Assembly (NCBI GenBank): GCA_900769875.1
Contig: CAAGII010000156.1
Span: forward strand, 6,333-70,332
Length of the DNA: 64,000 nt
Source of the DNA: Clostridia bacterium
GTDB taxonomy: Bacteria > Bacillota > Clostridia > Christensenellales > Aristaeellaceae
Reading direction: 5' to 3'
This document shows positions 41,749 through 50,187 of this stretch, piece by piece. Made by a program: the position numbers and the translations under genes. The notes beneath the pieces were generated by a model. The model was not told the origin of the DNA. It did not search any database and saw nothing but the letters and a program-made list of their open reading frames with translations. Within the stretch, counting starts at the first letter, position 1; each line of letters opens with the position of its first letter.

Positions 41749-42753
41749 ATGAAAAAGCTGATCGCACTGCTTGCGACTCTGGCGCTTCTGCTAAGCATGG
41801 TCTCCGTGCCCGTCATGGCTGACGGCAAGCCTGCTCCTTCCATCTGCATTGTGGTGGCGGGCACGCTGGGCGACCGTTCCTTCTACGATTCTTCCAAGGA
41901 AGGCATTGATCGTCTGGCGGCTGATTTCGGCATTAAGACCGGCGTGATCGAGTGCAAGGAGGACGCTTCTCAGTACGAGAACGCGCTGTTTGAGGCCGCC
42001 GAGCAGTATGAGGTTGTAGCGGCTGTCGGCTGGCAGTTCTGGGACGCGCTGGCGGACGAAAACGGCGTAGTCTCCGCCTTTCCTGAGGTGAAGTTCCTGT
42101 TTATCGACAATGGCCTGGACGGCATGGGCGACAACCTGATGTCCATTGTCTACGCCCAGAATCAAGGCTCCTTCCTTGTGGGCTACATCGCCGCGAAGCT
42201 GAGCGAAACCGGCAAAATCGGCGCGGTGGGCGGCGAGGACAGCGACACGATCAATGACTTCCTGATCGGCTACAGGGCCGGCGCCGCCTACGCGAATCCC
42301 GACGTGGTGGTTGAGGTGCAATATGCCAATGACTTTGAAGACCCGGCCAAGGGCAAGGAGTGCGCGCTGGCGCTCTATACCGCCGGATGCGACATTGTGT
42401 ATCAGGTGGCTGGCAAGACCGGTGAGGGCGTGTTTGAAGCGGCTCAGGTCAACGGTAAGTACGCCATCGGCGTGGACGGCGACCAGAAGTATATCAACCC
42501 CGACGTGATCATCTGCTCCATGGTGAAGCGCGTTGGCGATTCCATCTACGATGTGGTGGCGAATATGGACGGTATGTTCCAGCCCGGCGCGATCTGGAAC
42601 GCCGACATGGCCTCCGGCTACATCGATGTGGTCTACGGCACGGACGATATGCCCCAGCAGGTTTCCGCCGAGCTGAAGGCTGAGGTGGACGAGCTGAAGG
42701 CCAAGATCGTCAGCGGTGAGATCGTGGTACCCAGCGCGTTTGACGCACAGTAA
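41749..42753 (+). CDS. BMP-family (basic membrane protein) substrate-binding protein
   Basis: 334 residues from ATG 41749 (AAGGAGG 8 bases upstream). Signal peptide MKKLIALLATLALLLSMVSV... with AxA-type cleavage near VMA-DG; there is no lipobox cysteine, unusual for a Firmicute binding protein. The mature part matches the BMP/PnrA family: CIVVAGTLGDRSFYDSSKEGI, the family's VGWQFWDAL and FLFIDNGLDG, NQGSFLVGYIAA, GKIGAVGGED, IGVDGDQKY. Characterised members bind nucleosides. It is divergent from the ATPase-permease operon, separated by a flavodoxin-fold gene, and is presumably the binding protein of that system. Confidence 0.92.
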   Translation: MKKLIALLATLALLLSMVSVPVMADGKPAPSICIVVAGTLGDRSFYDSSKEGIDRLAADFGIKTGVIECKEDASQYENALFEAAEQYEVVAAVGWQFWDALADENGVVSAFPEVKFLFIDNGLDGMGDNLMSIVYAQNQGSFLVGYIAAKLSETGKIGAVGGEDSDTINDFLIGYRAGAAYANPDVVVEVQYANDFEDPAKGKECALALYTAGCDIVYQVAGKTGEGVFEAAQVNGKYAIGVDGDQKYINPDVIICSMVKRVGDSIYDVVANMDGMFQPGAIWNADMASGYIDVVYGTDDMPQQVSAELKAEVDELKAKIVSGEIVVPSAFDAQ

Positions 42754-42774
42754 GATAGGCAAACAGCAATGACA

Positions 42775-42807
42775 AGACCCGCAGCGATTGTGCCGCTGCG
42801 GGTTCTT
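42775..42807 (+). terminator. Terminator after BMP gene
   Basis: GACCCGCAGCG, 7-base loop, CGCTGCGGGTTC then TTTC on the plus strand. It lies between convergent genes and may weakly act on the minus strand as well. Confidence 0.8.
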
Positions 42808-43953
42808 TCAATACTCAGAAACGGGAAGGATCAGCCAGTTTCGCAGATACTTGTGAAATTGCGTCTGCAGATTGCGAAGCGGCGCGTCGTCCGCGGCGAT
42901 GATATCCGCGACGCCCAGGGTGACGTCGCCGCAGACAAGGCTCGCCTTGCCGACCACGTCGCCAGCATGCACGGGAGCGGTCAGTGACGGCGGAAGCTCG
43001 ATGCTCAGCGCGGGTGAATCATTCTGTTCGATGACAGCGCATAGATCCGAGGCGAGCACGCATGGTACGAGCAATACGTCGCTGCCGTCGACGGGCAGCG
43101 CGCGGATGATGTCGCCCCTGCAAAGCATGGTGCATGCGTGATAGCGCTCGAAGGCCAGATCCAGCAGACGTTCTGCCTCGTCAAACCAGTCCGCGCAGTT
43201 CAGCACCACGCCGATGAGCTCCATGCCGTCGCGCCTTGCCCCAAAGACGAGGCAGCGTCCTGCCGCTCGTGTATACCCCGTTTTGATGCCGGTAGCGCCC
43301 TGATAGGTGCGCAGCAGGCGATTTTTGTTGTTCAGCACCCTGTCGTATCTCCGCCCTTCCCAGGGGATGGTGGCCCGTGTGGTGGATACGATCTGCCGGA
43401 ACAGTGGATACTGCATCGCGGCGCGCGCAATTCTGGCGAGGTCGCGCGCGGTGGTGTAATGCCCCTGCATGGGCAGCCCGTGCGGGGTGAGGAACACTGT
43501 GTCCGTGCAGCCGAGCGCTGTGGCGCGATCCGTCATCATGCGGCAGAACTCGCTCATGCTGCCGCCGATATGCTCCGCAATGGCAACGGCTGCGTCATTG
43601 CCGCTGGACAGCATCAGACCGTAGAGCATCTGTTCCAACGTCAGCGTTTCGCCCTCGCTCAGGTAGATGCTTGTACCGGGAACACCGAAGGCGTTCCTTG
43701 AACAGGTCACCGGATCGGTCATGCAGCCCTTTTCGATGGCAAGCAGTGCGGTCATGACCTTGGTGGTCGACGCCATGGGAAGCGGCTCATCGGCGTTTGC
43801 CTCCAGGAGCGCACGCCCGGAAATGGCGTCAATTACGATGGTCGCTCTGGCGGACGTTCGGACACTCTCCGAGCATGCGGGCATGGGTCGGAGCAGTACG
43901 CATGCCGCTGCCAGCAGTGCGGTCAGCAGCAGTACAATGCGAGCGCGTCGCAT
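42808..43953 (-). CDS. dacF: D-alanyl-D-alanine carboxypeptidase, DacF-like
   Basis: 381 residues, exported (hydrophobic N-terminus with cleavage near ACS-ES). Penicillin-binding motifs of the S11 family: SxxK in MASTTKVMTA, SxN in LSSGNDAAVA, KTG in GIKTGYTRAAG. The C-terminal ~110 residues are the beta-rich PBP5_C domain. It trims the terminal D-Ala of stem peptides. Three bases separate it from the gerW homologue, and with the DUF2953 gene this forms a sporulation-flavoured operon. A role in spore cortex, as for DacF, is inferred from context. Confidence 0.9.
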   Translation of the reverse strand: MRRARIVLLLTALLAAACVLLRPMPACSESVRTSARATIVIDAISGRALLEANADEPLPMASTTKVMTALLAIEKGCMTDPVTCSRNAFGVPGTSIYLSEGETLTLEQMLYGLMLSSGNDAAVAIAEHIGGSMSEFCRMMTDRATALGCTDTVFLTPHGLPMQGHYTTARDLARIARAAMQYPLFRQIVSTTRATIPWEGRRYDRVLNNKNRLLRTYQGATGIKTGYTRAAGRCLVFGARRDGMELIGVVLNCADWFDEAERLLDLAFERYHACTMLCRGDIIRALPVDGSDVLLVPCVLASDLCAVIEQNDSPALSIELPPSLTAPVHAGDVVGKASLVCGDVTLGVADIIAADDAPLRNLQTQFHKYLRNWLILPVSEY

Positions 43954-43956
43954 GAC

Positions 43957-44361
43957 TTACTGCAGCGAGGCTTCGCCGGAGCGATGCTCAAACATGCGCT
44001 TGACATCCTCCACCACGCCGGGGAGCAGCTCCACCATGCGGTCGGCAACGCTCAGCGACTGAGCGGGCAGCATTCTTACGCTGTCGCCCATCACCACCAG
44101 AAAGCCGACTGGCTGCACAGAAACGCCCGCGCCGCTTCCTCCCGCAAAGGGAAACGCGCTGTCCTGCAACGGCGCGCTTCGTTTGTCGCCCTTACCGATG
44201 TCGCCACCAGCCGTAACATAGCCGAAGCTGACGCGGCTGATGGGGATTATGGTCGATCCGCTCTGCGTTACGACCGGGTCGCCGATGACGGTATTCACAT
44301 CCACCATATCCTTGATGGATGCCATGGCTGTCTGCATCAGGCTTCCGATGGGATGTTCCAT
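43957..44361 (-). CDS. ytfJ: GerW/YtfJ-family sporulation protein
   Basis: 134 residues. The family is recognised by DMVDVNTVIGDPV, GSTIIPISRVSFGYVTAGG and GGGSGAG-like AGGSGAGVSVQPVGFLVV. In Bacillus subtilis YtfJ (GerW) is a forespore protein needed for normal germination with some nutrients. The neighbour upstream encodes the DUF2953 protein that also precedes ytfJ in B. subtilis (YtfI), which supports orthology. It lies 15 bases behind that gene and 3 bases ahead of dacF. Confidence 0.93.
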   Translation of the reverse strand: MEHPIGSLMQTAMASIKDMVDVNTVIGDPVVTQSGSTIIPISRVSFGYVTAGGDIGKGDKRSAPLQDSAFPFAGGSGAGVSVQPVGFLVVMGDSVRMLPAQSLSVADRMVELLPGVVEDVKRMFEHRSGEASLQ

Positions 44362-44376
44362 GCTGTATAACCTCCT

Positions 44377-44937
44377 TTATTGCGGCGTGGATGCAGGGGT
44401 ATGCGGCTCGCGCTTCGCCGCTGTGTATAGCGCAAGGGCGATGCGAATACCAATGAGCGCCGCTGACAGCATCATGATGCCCAAATGAGCACAAATTATC
44501 CATTCGCATTGTACGCGGCTATGTCCGGTGAAAAAGTCCGGGAGGATGGTTACATCACTCCTGTCGCGCCAGTCCGTGGGCAGCATGGAGATGAGGCCGC
44601 TCACCGCTCCGGTGACGAGCGCGGTGGATGCGGCGCTTTTCATGCTCAGCAGGGCGCGGATGTCCAGCTTTTCAAGGCGCAGCACGCGGAATACCAACTT
44701 TCGGGCTCGGATGACGCACTGTGCAGCGATGCGTATCACATGCATGGAGGGCGTGCGCCTTGCCCGAGTGACTCTGCCCTGCTCGTTCTTGTCCCGGCGC
44801 AGTGGGATGGTCACGCCATAGACCCGCAGCTGAAGTACCAGCTGCACCTTGCCCGCATACAGCGCCAGCACCCGCAAACGCAGCGGCGCGAAGAACACGA
44901 TGACCATGCTGGCGGTGATCAAAAACCAGGTTCCCAT
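44377..44937 (-). CDS. ytfI: DUF2953 membrane-associated protein (YtfI-like)
   Basis: 186 residues from ATG 44937 (GGAGGAG just upstream). An N-terminal helix (FLITASMVIVFFAPLRLRVLAL) is followed by a basic region and a C-terminal helix (LGIMMLSAALIGIRIALAL). The family is known mainly from its constant position before ytfJ; function unknown. A candidate forespore-type promoter lies just upstream. Confidence 0.82.
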   Translation of the reverse strand: MGTWFLITASMVIVFFAPLRLRVLALYAGKVQLVLQLRVYGVTIPLRRDKNEQGRVTRARRTPSMHVIRIAAQCVIRARKLVFRVLRLEKLDIRALLSMKSAASTALVTGAVSGLISMLPTDWRDRSDVTILPDFFTGHSRVQCEWIICAHLGIMMLSAALIGIRIALALYTAAKREPHTPASTPQ

Positions 44938-44978
44938 ACACTCCTCCGGAATACCCTTGATATGGGTTTTCTGTCCCA

Positions 44979-45009
44979 TAGTATGGCGGAAGCAGGGCGG
45001 CTGCTATGC
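44979..45009 (-). promoter_or_regulatory. Candidate forespore (SigG/SigF-type) promoter of ytfI-ytfJ-dacF
   Basis: Minus strand CATACTA at 44979-44985 matches the SigG/SigF -10 element, and GCATA at 45005-45009 matches the -35 pattern, but the 19-base spacer is one base longer than typical. It is 42 bases before the ytfI start. No good SigA promoter was found for this operon. Confidence 0.45.
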
Positions 45010-45088
45010 GCGCAGCGCAATATGCACAGCAAAACCATCACCACGGTTTACGAAATTCACGAAAACCTTCGGAAATGGGAATAATTGC

Positions 45089-45117
45089 TTGACGATGTGA
45101 CAAATAGATGCTACAAT
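45089..45117 (+). promoter_or_regulatory. Promoter of the large uncharacterised gene
   Basis: TTGACG (45089-45094), 17-base spacer, TACAAT (45112-45117), about 46 bases before the ATG at 45164. Confidence 0.78.
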
Positions 45118-45163
45118 CAATTATCGCATTCCTTTTTTTATGGAGATTTGGAGGCTTATATTG

Positions 45164-47461
45164 ATGAATCTGGATCAGGAGCTTATCTTTTCCTATGTGG
45201 AGGAGGACAACATCCAGCGCGCTTATTTTCGTATCCATCCGCTGTTGACGCCTCATGGCATGGTGGCAGACGAGGCGCTGCAGCGCTGGCCGAGCGATGG
45301 CTGCCTGCGCATTGTGCCGGATCGCGCCGAGCAGCATACCTTCAAGGAGCGCATGCGTAATCTGGGCGGATGGTGCGTGGTGGATCTGACTGCGTTTGCG
45401 CCGGACGCCAACAAAATCCGAACCAACAAGAACTATCATCCGGAGCGCGGCGAAGTCAATCAGTACATTCTGTATTCCGATGCGGTGCATCCGCTGATGG
45501 ATCAGGTATTCTATGAAGTGCTTGAGGGCGACGCTGAGGACGCGGCGCAACTGGCGCAGCGCGCCATCACGCCCAGGTTCTATATCGGCAGAGACGATAC
45601 CCTTTGGGGACCTGTGGATCGCAGCAAGCCCGAAAGGCCAGAGCCCGCCGCGCCTGCCGAGGCAGTACTCTATGATGTGCCCGCGCCGGATGGCGTGGTC
45701 CATCAGCTGCTGTGCGTCACGGGCGAGGCACAGGCGCATGCTGAGAAATCAGCGCCCGTAAGGAGCGCGCAGGATGATACGCACGCAGCGGCGGATACCG
45801 CTCGCCGCGCCGCGCACGGAGCAAAAGCCGCCAGAGCGGAGAAGCTGGCCGCTTCGAATGCACCCGAGGAGGCGGCGTCCGCTGCGCCTGAAACGGATGA
45901 GGAGCTGCCGATCGGGCAACCGCTGAGAATTCTCGATCAAAGCAGGAGCTTTGAAGAGACCAAGCAGGAACTGAACAAGCCGCTATCCGGCAATGCGAAC
46001 CTGCTCAATCCGGGCAGAAGCCGTCTGGAACCGAGCGCACCCGCACCAAAGCTGAATGGTACGCCCCTCTACCGCGCACCCCTGCGCACGGCGACCCCGC
46101 AGCCAAAAAACAAGCTGCAGGAGGTGGTCAGCAGCCAGTGGCGTGTCATCCGCAACGACCCGCCGGCCCAGCCGATTCCCGCAGGAGCGACCATGCGGCA
46201 GGTGGAGAACCCGGTGGAGGACGCATGCAATGCGCTGCGCCGCGCGTGGGGTGTGAGCGCCGCACACACTCAACTGGTCGATTGCATCCTGTCCCTTGAC
46301 GGGATGGCAGCGAAGCTGGAGCCCCGCGCAAGCAAGGGCAAGGCGGATTCCGCGCTGTTCCATGCGATCCAGCGCCGATTGCAGGATCTTGAAGCGGAAC
46401 GGCTGACCGCGCTTGTTCAGCTTGACTCGGCGAAGGCCGATCTGGAAGCGTTCCGCAGACAGGCGATTGACAGCGCATCGGAGAAGCTGCGCGCAGAGCT
46501 GATGACGCTGGAGAAAGAGCATGCCTCGCTGGAAGCATCCGCAAAGCAGCTCCGGGAACAGATCACCCTGCTGACCGCTCAACGCGACGAGCTTACAAGC
46601 CGCCTAGACGAGATGGCTTGCGGCGCTGTGCCCGAAGCCATTGCAAGACTTCTTGCGGACAGCGCGCTGGCCGTACCTGCGCCTGGCACACTTTTGCGTA
46701 TTAGCCCGGTCAGCGGCGAGAAGATTGGTCTTGATGAGATGCTGACGCGTATTCAGTCGGTGTGTGAGCGCTGCGGTCAGGCCATCGAGCGCAACCACGC
46801 GATTGCGCTGCTTGCCGCCATGGTGGTATCAGAACGCGTGGGCATCGTATCCACGGCGATGGCAGCAACGGCGACCATGAGCCGCAGTTTGGCGTCTGCC
46901 ATGGGCTGGAAGGGGAGCTTTGTCCACCTGCAGAGCATGGAGCAGCGGATCTGCCTTGCCCCCGCGCCTGTGAACGCAACGCCCGCTGTGCTGCTGACAT
47001 CGACGGCGGCGTACGCGCCGATGGATGGCGTTCGCAAACTGATGCTTGCGCGCAGCGCATCGCAGATGACGCATCATGCCGCGTATGAATGCGGACAGTG
47101 GCCGATCCTGCCCTCCGTCGTGACCGGCTTTGTGGAGGAAATGCAGGATGAAGAAGCCTCTCCGGTTTCCTTTGCCAGTCTTGAGGCACTGCTTGATGAG
47201 TGCGCGGCTACGGACGAGGAGATCAACGAGCTTCTTGCCCCGATGCTGGAGATGATCCCGCCGCTTGCCGGTAAGGCCATGCAGGAGATGCGCAGGTTCA
47301 CTGCGGCCTGTGCGCATTGGATGGACGGCGGACTCTCCGCAGCGATCGACTGGGCTGTGATGATGTGGATACTGCCAGCCCTTGATCGCACGCCGAAAAA
47401 CCTGCAGATCATGCAGGAGCTGCTTCAGGCGTTTCCGGTATCGCTTGCGGCGGTACGCTGA
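45164..47461 (+). CDS. Uncharacterised 765-residue multidomain protein
   Basis: Not recognised. The start at 45164 was chosen for TTTGGAGG 9 bases upstream. Visible parts: residues 1-145, a compact globular domain rich in aromatic and charged residues (YFRIHPLLTPHG, GGWCVVDLTAF, FYIGRDDTLWGPV); about 150-330, a low-complexity Ala/Pro/Glu linker; about 360-410, a helical segment; about 410-490, a predicted coiled coil (ADLEAFRRQAIDSASEKLR, LEKEHASLEASAKQLREQI); about 500-765, a helical domain with hydrophobic patches (IALLAAMVVSERVGIVSTAM). There is no signal peptide, so it is probably cytoplasmic. It has its own promoter and terminator and is flanked by sporulation genes on both sides, facing away from the first. 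A structural or partner-recruiting role is possible. Confidence 0.85.
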   Translation: MNLDQELIFSYVEEDNIQRAYFRIHPLLTPHGMVADEALQRWPSDGCLRIVPDRAEQHTFKERMRNLGGWCVVDLTAFAPDANKIRTNKNYHPERGEVNQYILYSDAVHPLMDQVFYEVLEGDAEDAAQLAQRAITPRFYIGRDDTLWGPVDRSKPERPEPAAPAEAVLYDVPAPDGVVHQLLCVTGEAQAHAEKSAPVRSAQDDTHAAADTARRAAHGAKAARAEKLAASNAPEEAASAAPETDEELPIGQPLRILDQSRSFEETKQELNKPLSGNANLLNPGRSRLEPSAPAPKLNGTPLYRAPLRTATPQPKNKLQEVVSSQWRVIRNDPPAQPIPAGATMRQVENPVEDACNALRRAWGVSAAHTQLVDCILSLDGMAAKLEPRASKGKADSALFHAIQRRLQDLEAERLTALVQLDSAKADLEAFRRQAIDSASEKLRAELMTLEKEHASLEASAKQLREQITLLTAQRDELTSRLDEMACGAVPEAIARLLADSALAVPAPGTLLRISPVSGEKIGLDEMLTRIQSVCERCGQAIERNHAIALLAAMVVSERVGIVSTAMAATATMSRSLASAMGWKGSFVHLQSMEQRICLAPAPVNATPAVLLTSTAAYAPMDGVRKLMLARSASQMTHHAAYECGQWPILPSVVTGFVEEMQDEEASPVSFASLEALLDECAATDEEINELLAPMLEMIPPLAGKAMQEMRRFTAACAHWMDGGLSAAIDWAVMMWILPALDRTPKNLQIMQELLQAFPVSLAAVR

Positions 47462-47470
47462 TCCGTATAG

Positions 47471-47514
47471 AAAAAGGCGACTCTGGTCTTTGCGAACAGA
47501 CTGGAGTCGCTTTT
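47471..47514. terminator. Bidirectional terminator
   Basis: GCGACTCTGGTCT and AGACTGGAGTCGC form a 13-base stem with one mismatch-like G-U, flanked by AAAAA and TTTT. It separates the convergent uncharacterised gene and spoIIP. Confidence 0.88.
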
Positions 47515-47520
47515 CATCGC

Positions 47521-48387
47521 TCATTCGACGGACGCTGCGGGCGGCGTATCAGCCAGCGCTTCCTCGATAGCCCGAGCGAGATAGGGAACGCCGCACAGCA
47601 CCTCCTCGAGTGTGTTGAAGTTGCAGCCGCATTCGATCAGCACGCAGCAAGGTGCGATATGCTGGTTGAACCGACCGGTTTTCACCTTCACATCGCGCCC
47701 GAGATGCTCGCACTGCGCATTCAGGCTGTTTGTGATTTTCTCAGCCAGCGTCTGGTTGGCTTCATAGTCAGGCTTTTCGTCGTAGCCCACGCCGCGCCCT
47801 ACCAGCACCATGAAGCGGGCGACACGTTCACCGCCGACGGACACCGTGCGCTGTATGGTGGATGCGGAGGCAAACGCGTCGCGGTGAAGGTCGATGTACA
47901 GATCATAGGCTTCGCCGTTCCCGCGCCGTCTCTCCAGCATGGAAAGGCTGCGCTGATAGCTTGTGTCGAGGCTGGGCGGCTCAAAGGCGGTTTCGTCATG
48001 TGTGACTTCGAAGCCGAGCGACGCAAGCGCGGCGCTGAGCGCTCGCCCGACGGCAACGACATTGTGGTCGTTGTCCTTGGTGCGCCATCTTTCCGTGGTT
48101 TCATAGCTTTCGCCCTCGGCCTTGGTGTAAGCCTCCCATGTGTGCGTGTGGTAGATCAGTATCCGCTTGCCATGGCTGACCGGCGATGGACGGACAATCT
48201 CCATGCGGAAGCTCGTATCCGTCGTCGGTGTTTCAGATGCGACCACGGTCGGTATTGTGCTGGGAGAAGGGGTTTCGCTCACCCGCTCCACCACGAAGCC
48301 GCTTTCTGCGCGGACGGGGCTCAGCATTACGCACAGCCAGAGCACAGCAATCGCAAACACGGAATGATTCAGGTATGTATGCCGCAT
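47521..48387 (-). CDS. spoIIP: SpoIIP-like sporulation cell-wall hydrolase
   Basis: 288 residues with an N-terminal signal/anchor helix (FAIAVLWLCVMLSPVRA). The SpoIIP signature is RILIYHTHTWEAY (zinc-ligand His) with DLYIDLHRDAF and CVLIECGCNFN, the second metal and catalytic block. SpoIIP has amidase and endopeptidase activity and drives membrane migration in engulfment, with SpoIID and SpoIIM. The usual upstream neighbour gpr is absent here. The Thr/Pro/Ser stretch after the anchor is a spacer. The start at 48387 has GGGAGG 6 bases upstream. Confidence 0.88.
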   Translation of the reverse strand: MRHTYLNHSVFAIAVLWLCVMLSPVRAESGFVVERVSETPSPSTIPTVVASETPTTDTSFRMEIVRPSPVSHGKRILIYHTHTWEAYTKAEGESYETTERWRTKDNDHNVVAVGRALSAALASLGFEVTHDETAFEPPSLDTSYQRSLSMLERRRGNGEAYDLYIDLHRDAFASASTIQRTVSVGGERVARFMVLVGRGVGYDEKPDYEANQTLAEKITNSLNAQCEHLGRDVKVKTGRFNQHIAPCCVLIECGCNFNTLEEVLCGVPYLARAIEEALADTPPAASVE

Positions 48388-48472
48388 GATGCACCTCCCT
48401 GTCCGCCGAGCGGCAGGTTCCTTGCATTAGCATATGCCGATGTGAAACACAAAATGTGGTTGTCGCAGGTGA

Positions 48473-48501
48473 TTGACGCTTGCGCCAAAAACCGCTATAA
48501 T
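48473..48501 (+). promoter_or_regulatory. Promoter of mtnN
   Basis: TTGACG (48473-48478), 17-base spacer, TATAAT (48496-48501), 32 bases before the GTG start at 48533. Confidence 0.82.
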
Positions 48502-48532
48502 CATTGCTGACAGAACGAGGAGGATGATCGCT

Positions 48533-49228
48533 GTGATCGGTTTGATTGGCGCGATGCCCGTGGAAATGGAAGCCCTGATGGCACAGGTGGAGAAACCTGA
48601 AACAAAGCGCGTGGGAATGGATACCTTCGTCTGTGGCAGGCTCTTTGGGCAGGATGCGGTGCTTGCAGTGTGCGGCCCGGGCAAAATCAACGCCGCGCTC
48701 TGCGCACAGAGCATGCTGATGCTCTACCGACCCCAATGGGTGCTGAATCTTGGCGTGGCGGGAGCAAGCGCGGAGCAGGTCGGCATTGGCGATATGGTGG
48801 TTGCGACCTGTACCGTGCAGCACGATGTGGATACGTCGCCCATCGGCGATCCCGTCGGCATGGTCAGCAAGATCAATCTGATCCGAATTCCCTGTGACGC
48901 GGCGCTCCATGACCATCTGATGGCTTCCGCCCGTTCGCTTGGGGACGTGTGCGTGCATGAGGGCGTGATCGCGACCGGCGATCAGTTCATCAACGGCGCT
49001 GGTGTGCGCGCCCGTATCCATCGCCAGTTTGACGCGCTGGCGGTGGAGATGGAGGGCGGCGCGGTGGCGCAGGCCTGCTACATGCATGGCGTGCCGTGCG
49101 GCGTGCTGCGTTCGATCTCGGATCAGGCGGACGGGCACAGCGATATGGATTATATGACCTTCGTGAAGGTCGCGGCGGATCACTCGCAGCGGGTGGTGGA
49201 ACGGCTTCTTCGGGGATTGGCGCTATGA
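48533..49228 (+). CDS. mtnN: 5'-methylthioadenosine/S-adenosylhomocysteine nucleosidase
   Basis: 231 residues starting with GTG at 48533. GAGGAGG lies 9 bases upstream, and the ATG at 48527 overlaps that site. Hydrolyses MTA and SAH to adenine and the thioribose sugar. Family features: IGLIGAMPVEMEAL, NLGVAGAS, the substrate segment ATGDQFI, VEMEGGAVAQAC (purine and ribose contact) and the catalytic Asp in SISDQADG. Its length matches the ~230 of MtnN. The gene overlaps the following SDR gene by 4 bases (ATGA). Confidence 0.95.
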   Translation: MIGLIGAMPVEMEALMAQVEKPETKRVGMDTFVCGRLFGQDAVLAVCGPGKINAALCAQSMLMLYRPQWVLNLGVAGASAEQVGIGDMVVATCTVQHDVDTSPIGDPVGMVSKINLIRIPCDAALHDHLMASARSLGDVCVHEGVIATGDQFINGAGVRARIHRQFDALAVEMEGGAVAQACYMHGVPCGVLRSISDQADGHSDMDYMTFVKVAADHSQRVVERLLRGLAL

Positions 49229-50043
49229 TTGTGTGGGTTACGGGTGCGTCAAGCGGGCTAGGTATGTATATCGCGAGGGCGCTGGTACGGCGCGGGCATA
49301 CGGTGATTGGCGGCGCGCGATCCTTTCGTGCCGGAACGGGCGCGGACGGCGTCCATTGCCTGCCACTGGATGTCACGAGTGATGAAAGCGTCGCGGAGTT
49401 TGTGCGCGGCGCGCTTGCGCTTTACCCGCGTGTGGACGCAGTTATCAACGCCGCGGGCATCCTCATGCTTGGAAGTTGTGAAGAGACATCGCCGCAGGAG
49501 TACATGCGGGTGCTTGACACCGATCTGGTTGGCATGGTGCGCGTGAACAGCGCTGTGCTGCCGCTGATGCGCAAGCAGGGCGGTGGACGGATCATGCTGC
49601 TTTCCTCCATCAACGGTTTGCTCGGTATCCCGTACCAGAGCGCGTATACCGCCGCCAAGCACGCGGTGGAGGGCTATGCTGAGTGCCTTGCTCTGGAGGC
49701 GTATCGCGACCATGTCGGGGTTTGCCTGATCGAGCCAGGCGATCATCGCGGTGGGTCGGACAGGTGCAGGCTCCATGCGAAGGCCATGAGCGACGCGTCG
49801 CCCCACGCGGACGATTTCCGATCTGCTGTCGCGACCATCCATCGTGACGAATCGCATGGCAGTGATCCCGAAAAGCTGGGCGAGAAGGTCGCAAGGGCGC
49901 TGGAGAAGCGGCGCATGCCGTTCCGCATCAGGATTGCCTCGCCAGATCAGCACGCTGCGGTGTATCTGCATGCCCTGCTGCCTGCACGCGCTTTTGCCGC
50001 GTTCCTGCGCTTCTACTATCTGGGCAGACGAAAAGAATCCTGA
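49225..50043 (+). CDS. Short-chain dehydrogenase/reductase
   Basis: 272 residues; the ATG at 49225 overlaps the mtnN stop. Classical SDR: TGASSGLGMYIA cofactor motif, NAAGILML, catalytic Ser in MLLSSINGL and YQSAYTAAKHAVEG (YxxxK). The Arg after the second strand (GGARSF) suggests NADPH preference. The substrate is not determined. It is translationally coupled to mtnN, but I see no known pathway link. Confidence 0.92.
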   Translation: MIVWVTGASSGLGMYIARALVRRGHTVIGGARSFRAGTGADGVHCLPLDVTSDESVAEFVRGALALYPRVDAVINAAGILMLGSCEETSPQEYMRVLDTDLVGMVRVNSAVLPLMRKQGGGRIMLLSSINGLLGIPYQSAYTAAKHAVEGYAECLALEAYRDHVGVCLIEPGDHRGGSDRCRLHAKAMSDASPHADDFRSAVATIHRDESHGSDPEKLGEKVARALEKRRMPFRIRIASPDQHAAVYLHALLPARAFAAFLRFYYLGRRKES

Positions 50044-50070
50044 CGATACTGCATTAATTTGCAGAAATGA

Positions 50071-50099
50071 TTGTGTTTTTTCTGATTGTCCGCTATAAT
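50071..50099 (+). promoter_or_regulatory. Promoter of pseudo-receiver gene
   Basis: TTGTGT (50071-50076), 17-base spacer, TATAAT (50094-50099), about 89 bases before the ATG at 50188. Confidence 0.7.
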
Positions 50100-50187
50100 G
50101 GATGTGTACCGCCACTACAGCTTGCGTTGCGGTACGGCCGGGAAGCACAATCATTTGCTTTGGCGGATGAACAGCGGAGGTTCCAAC

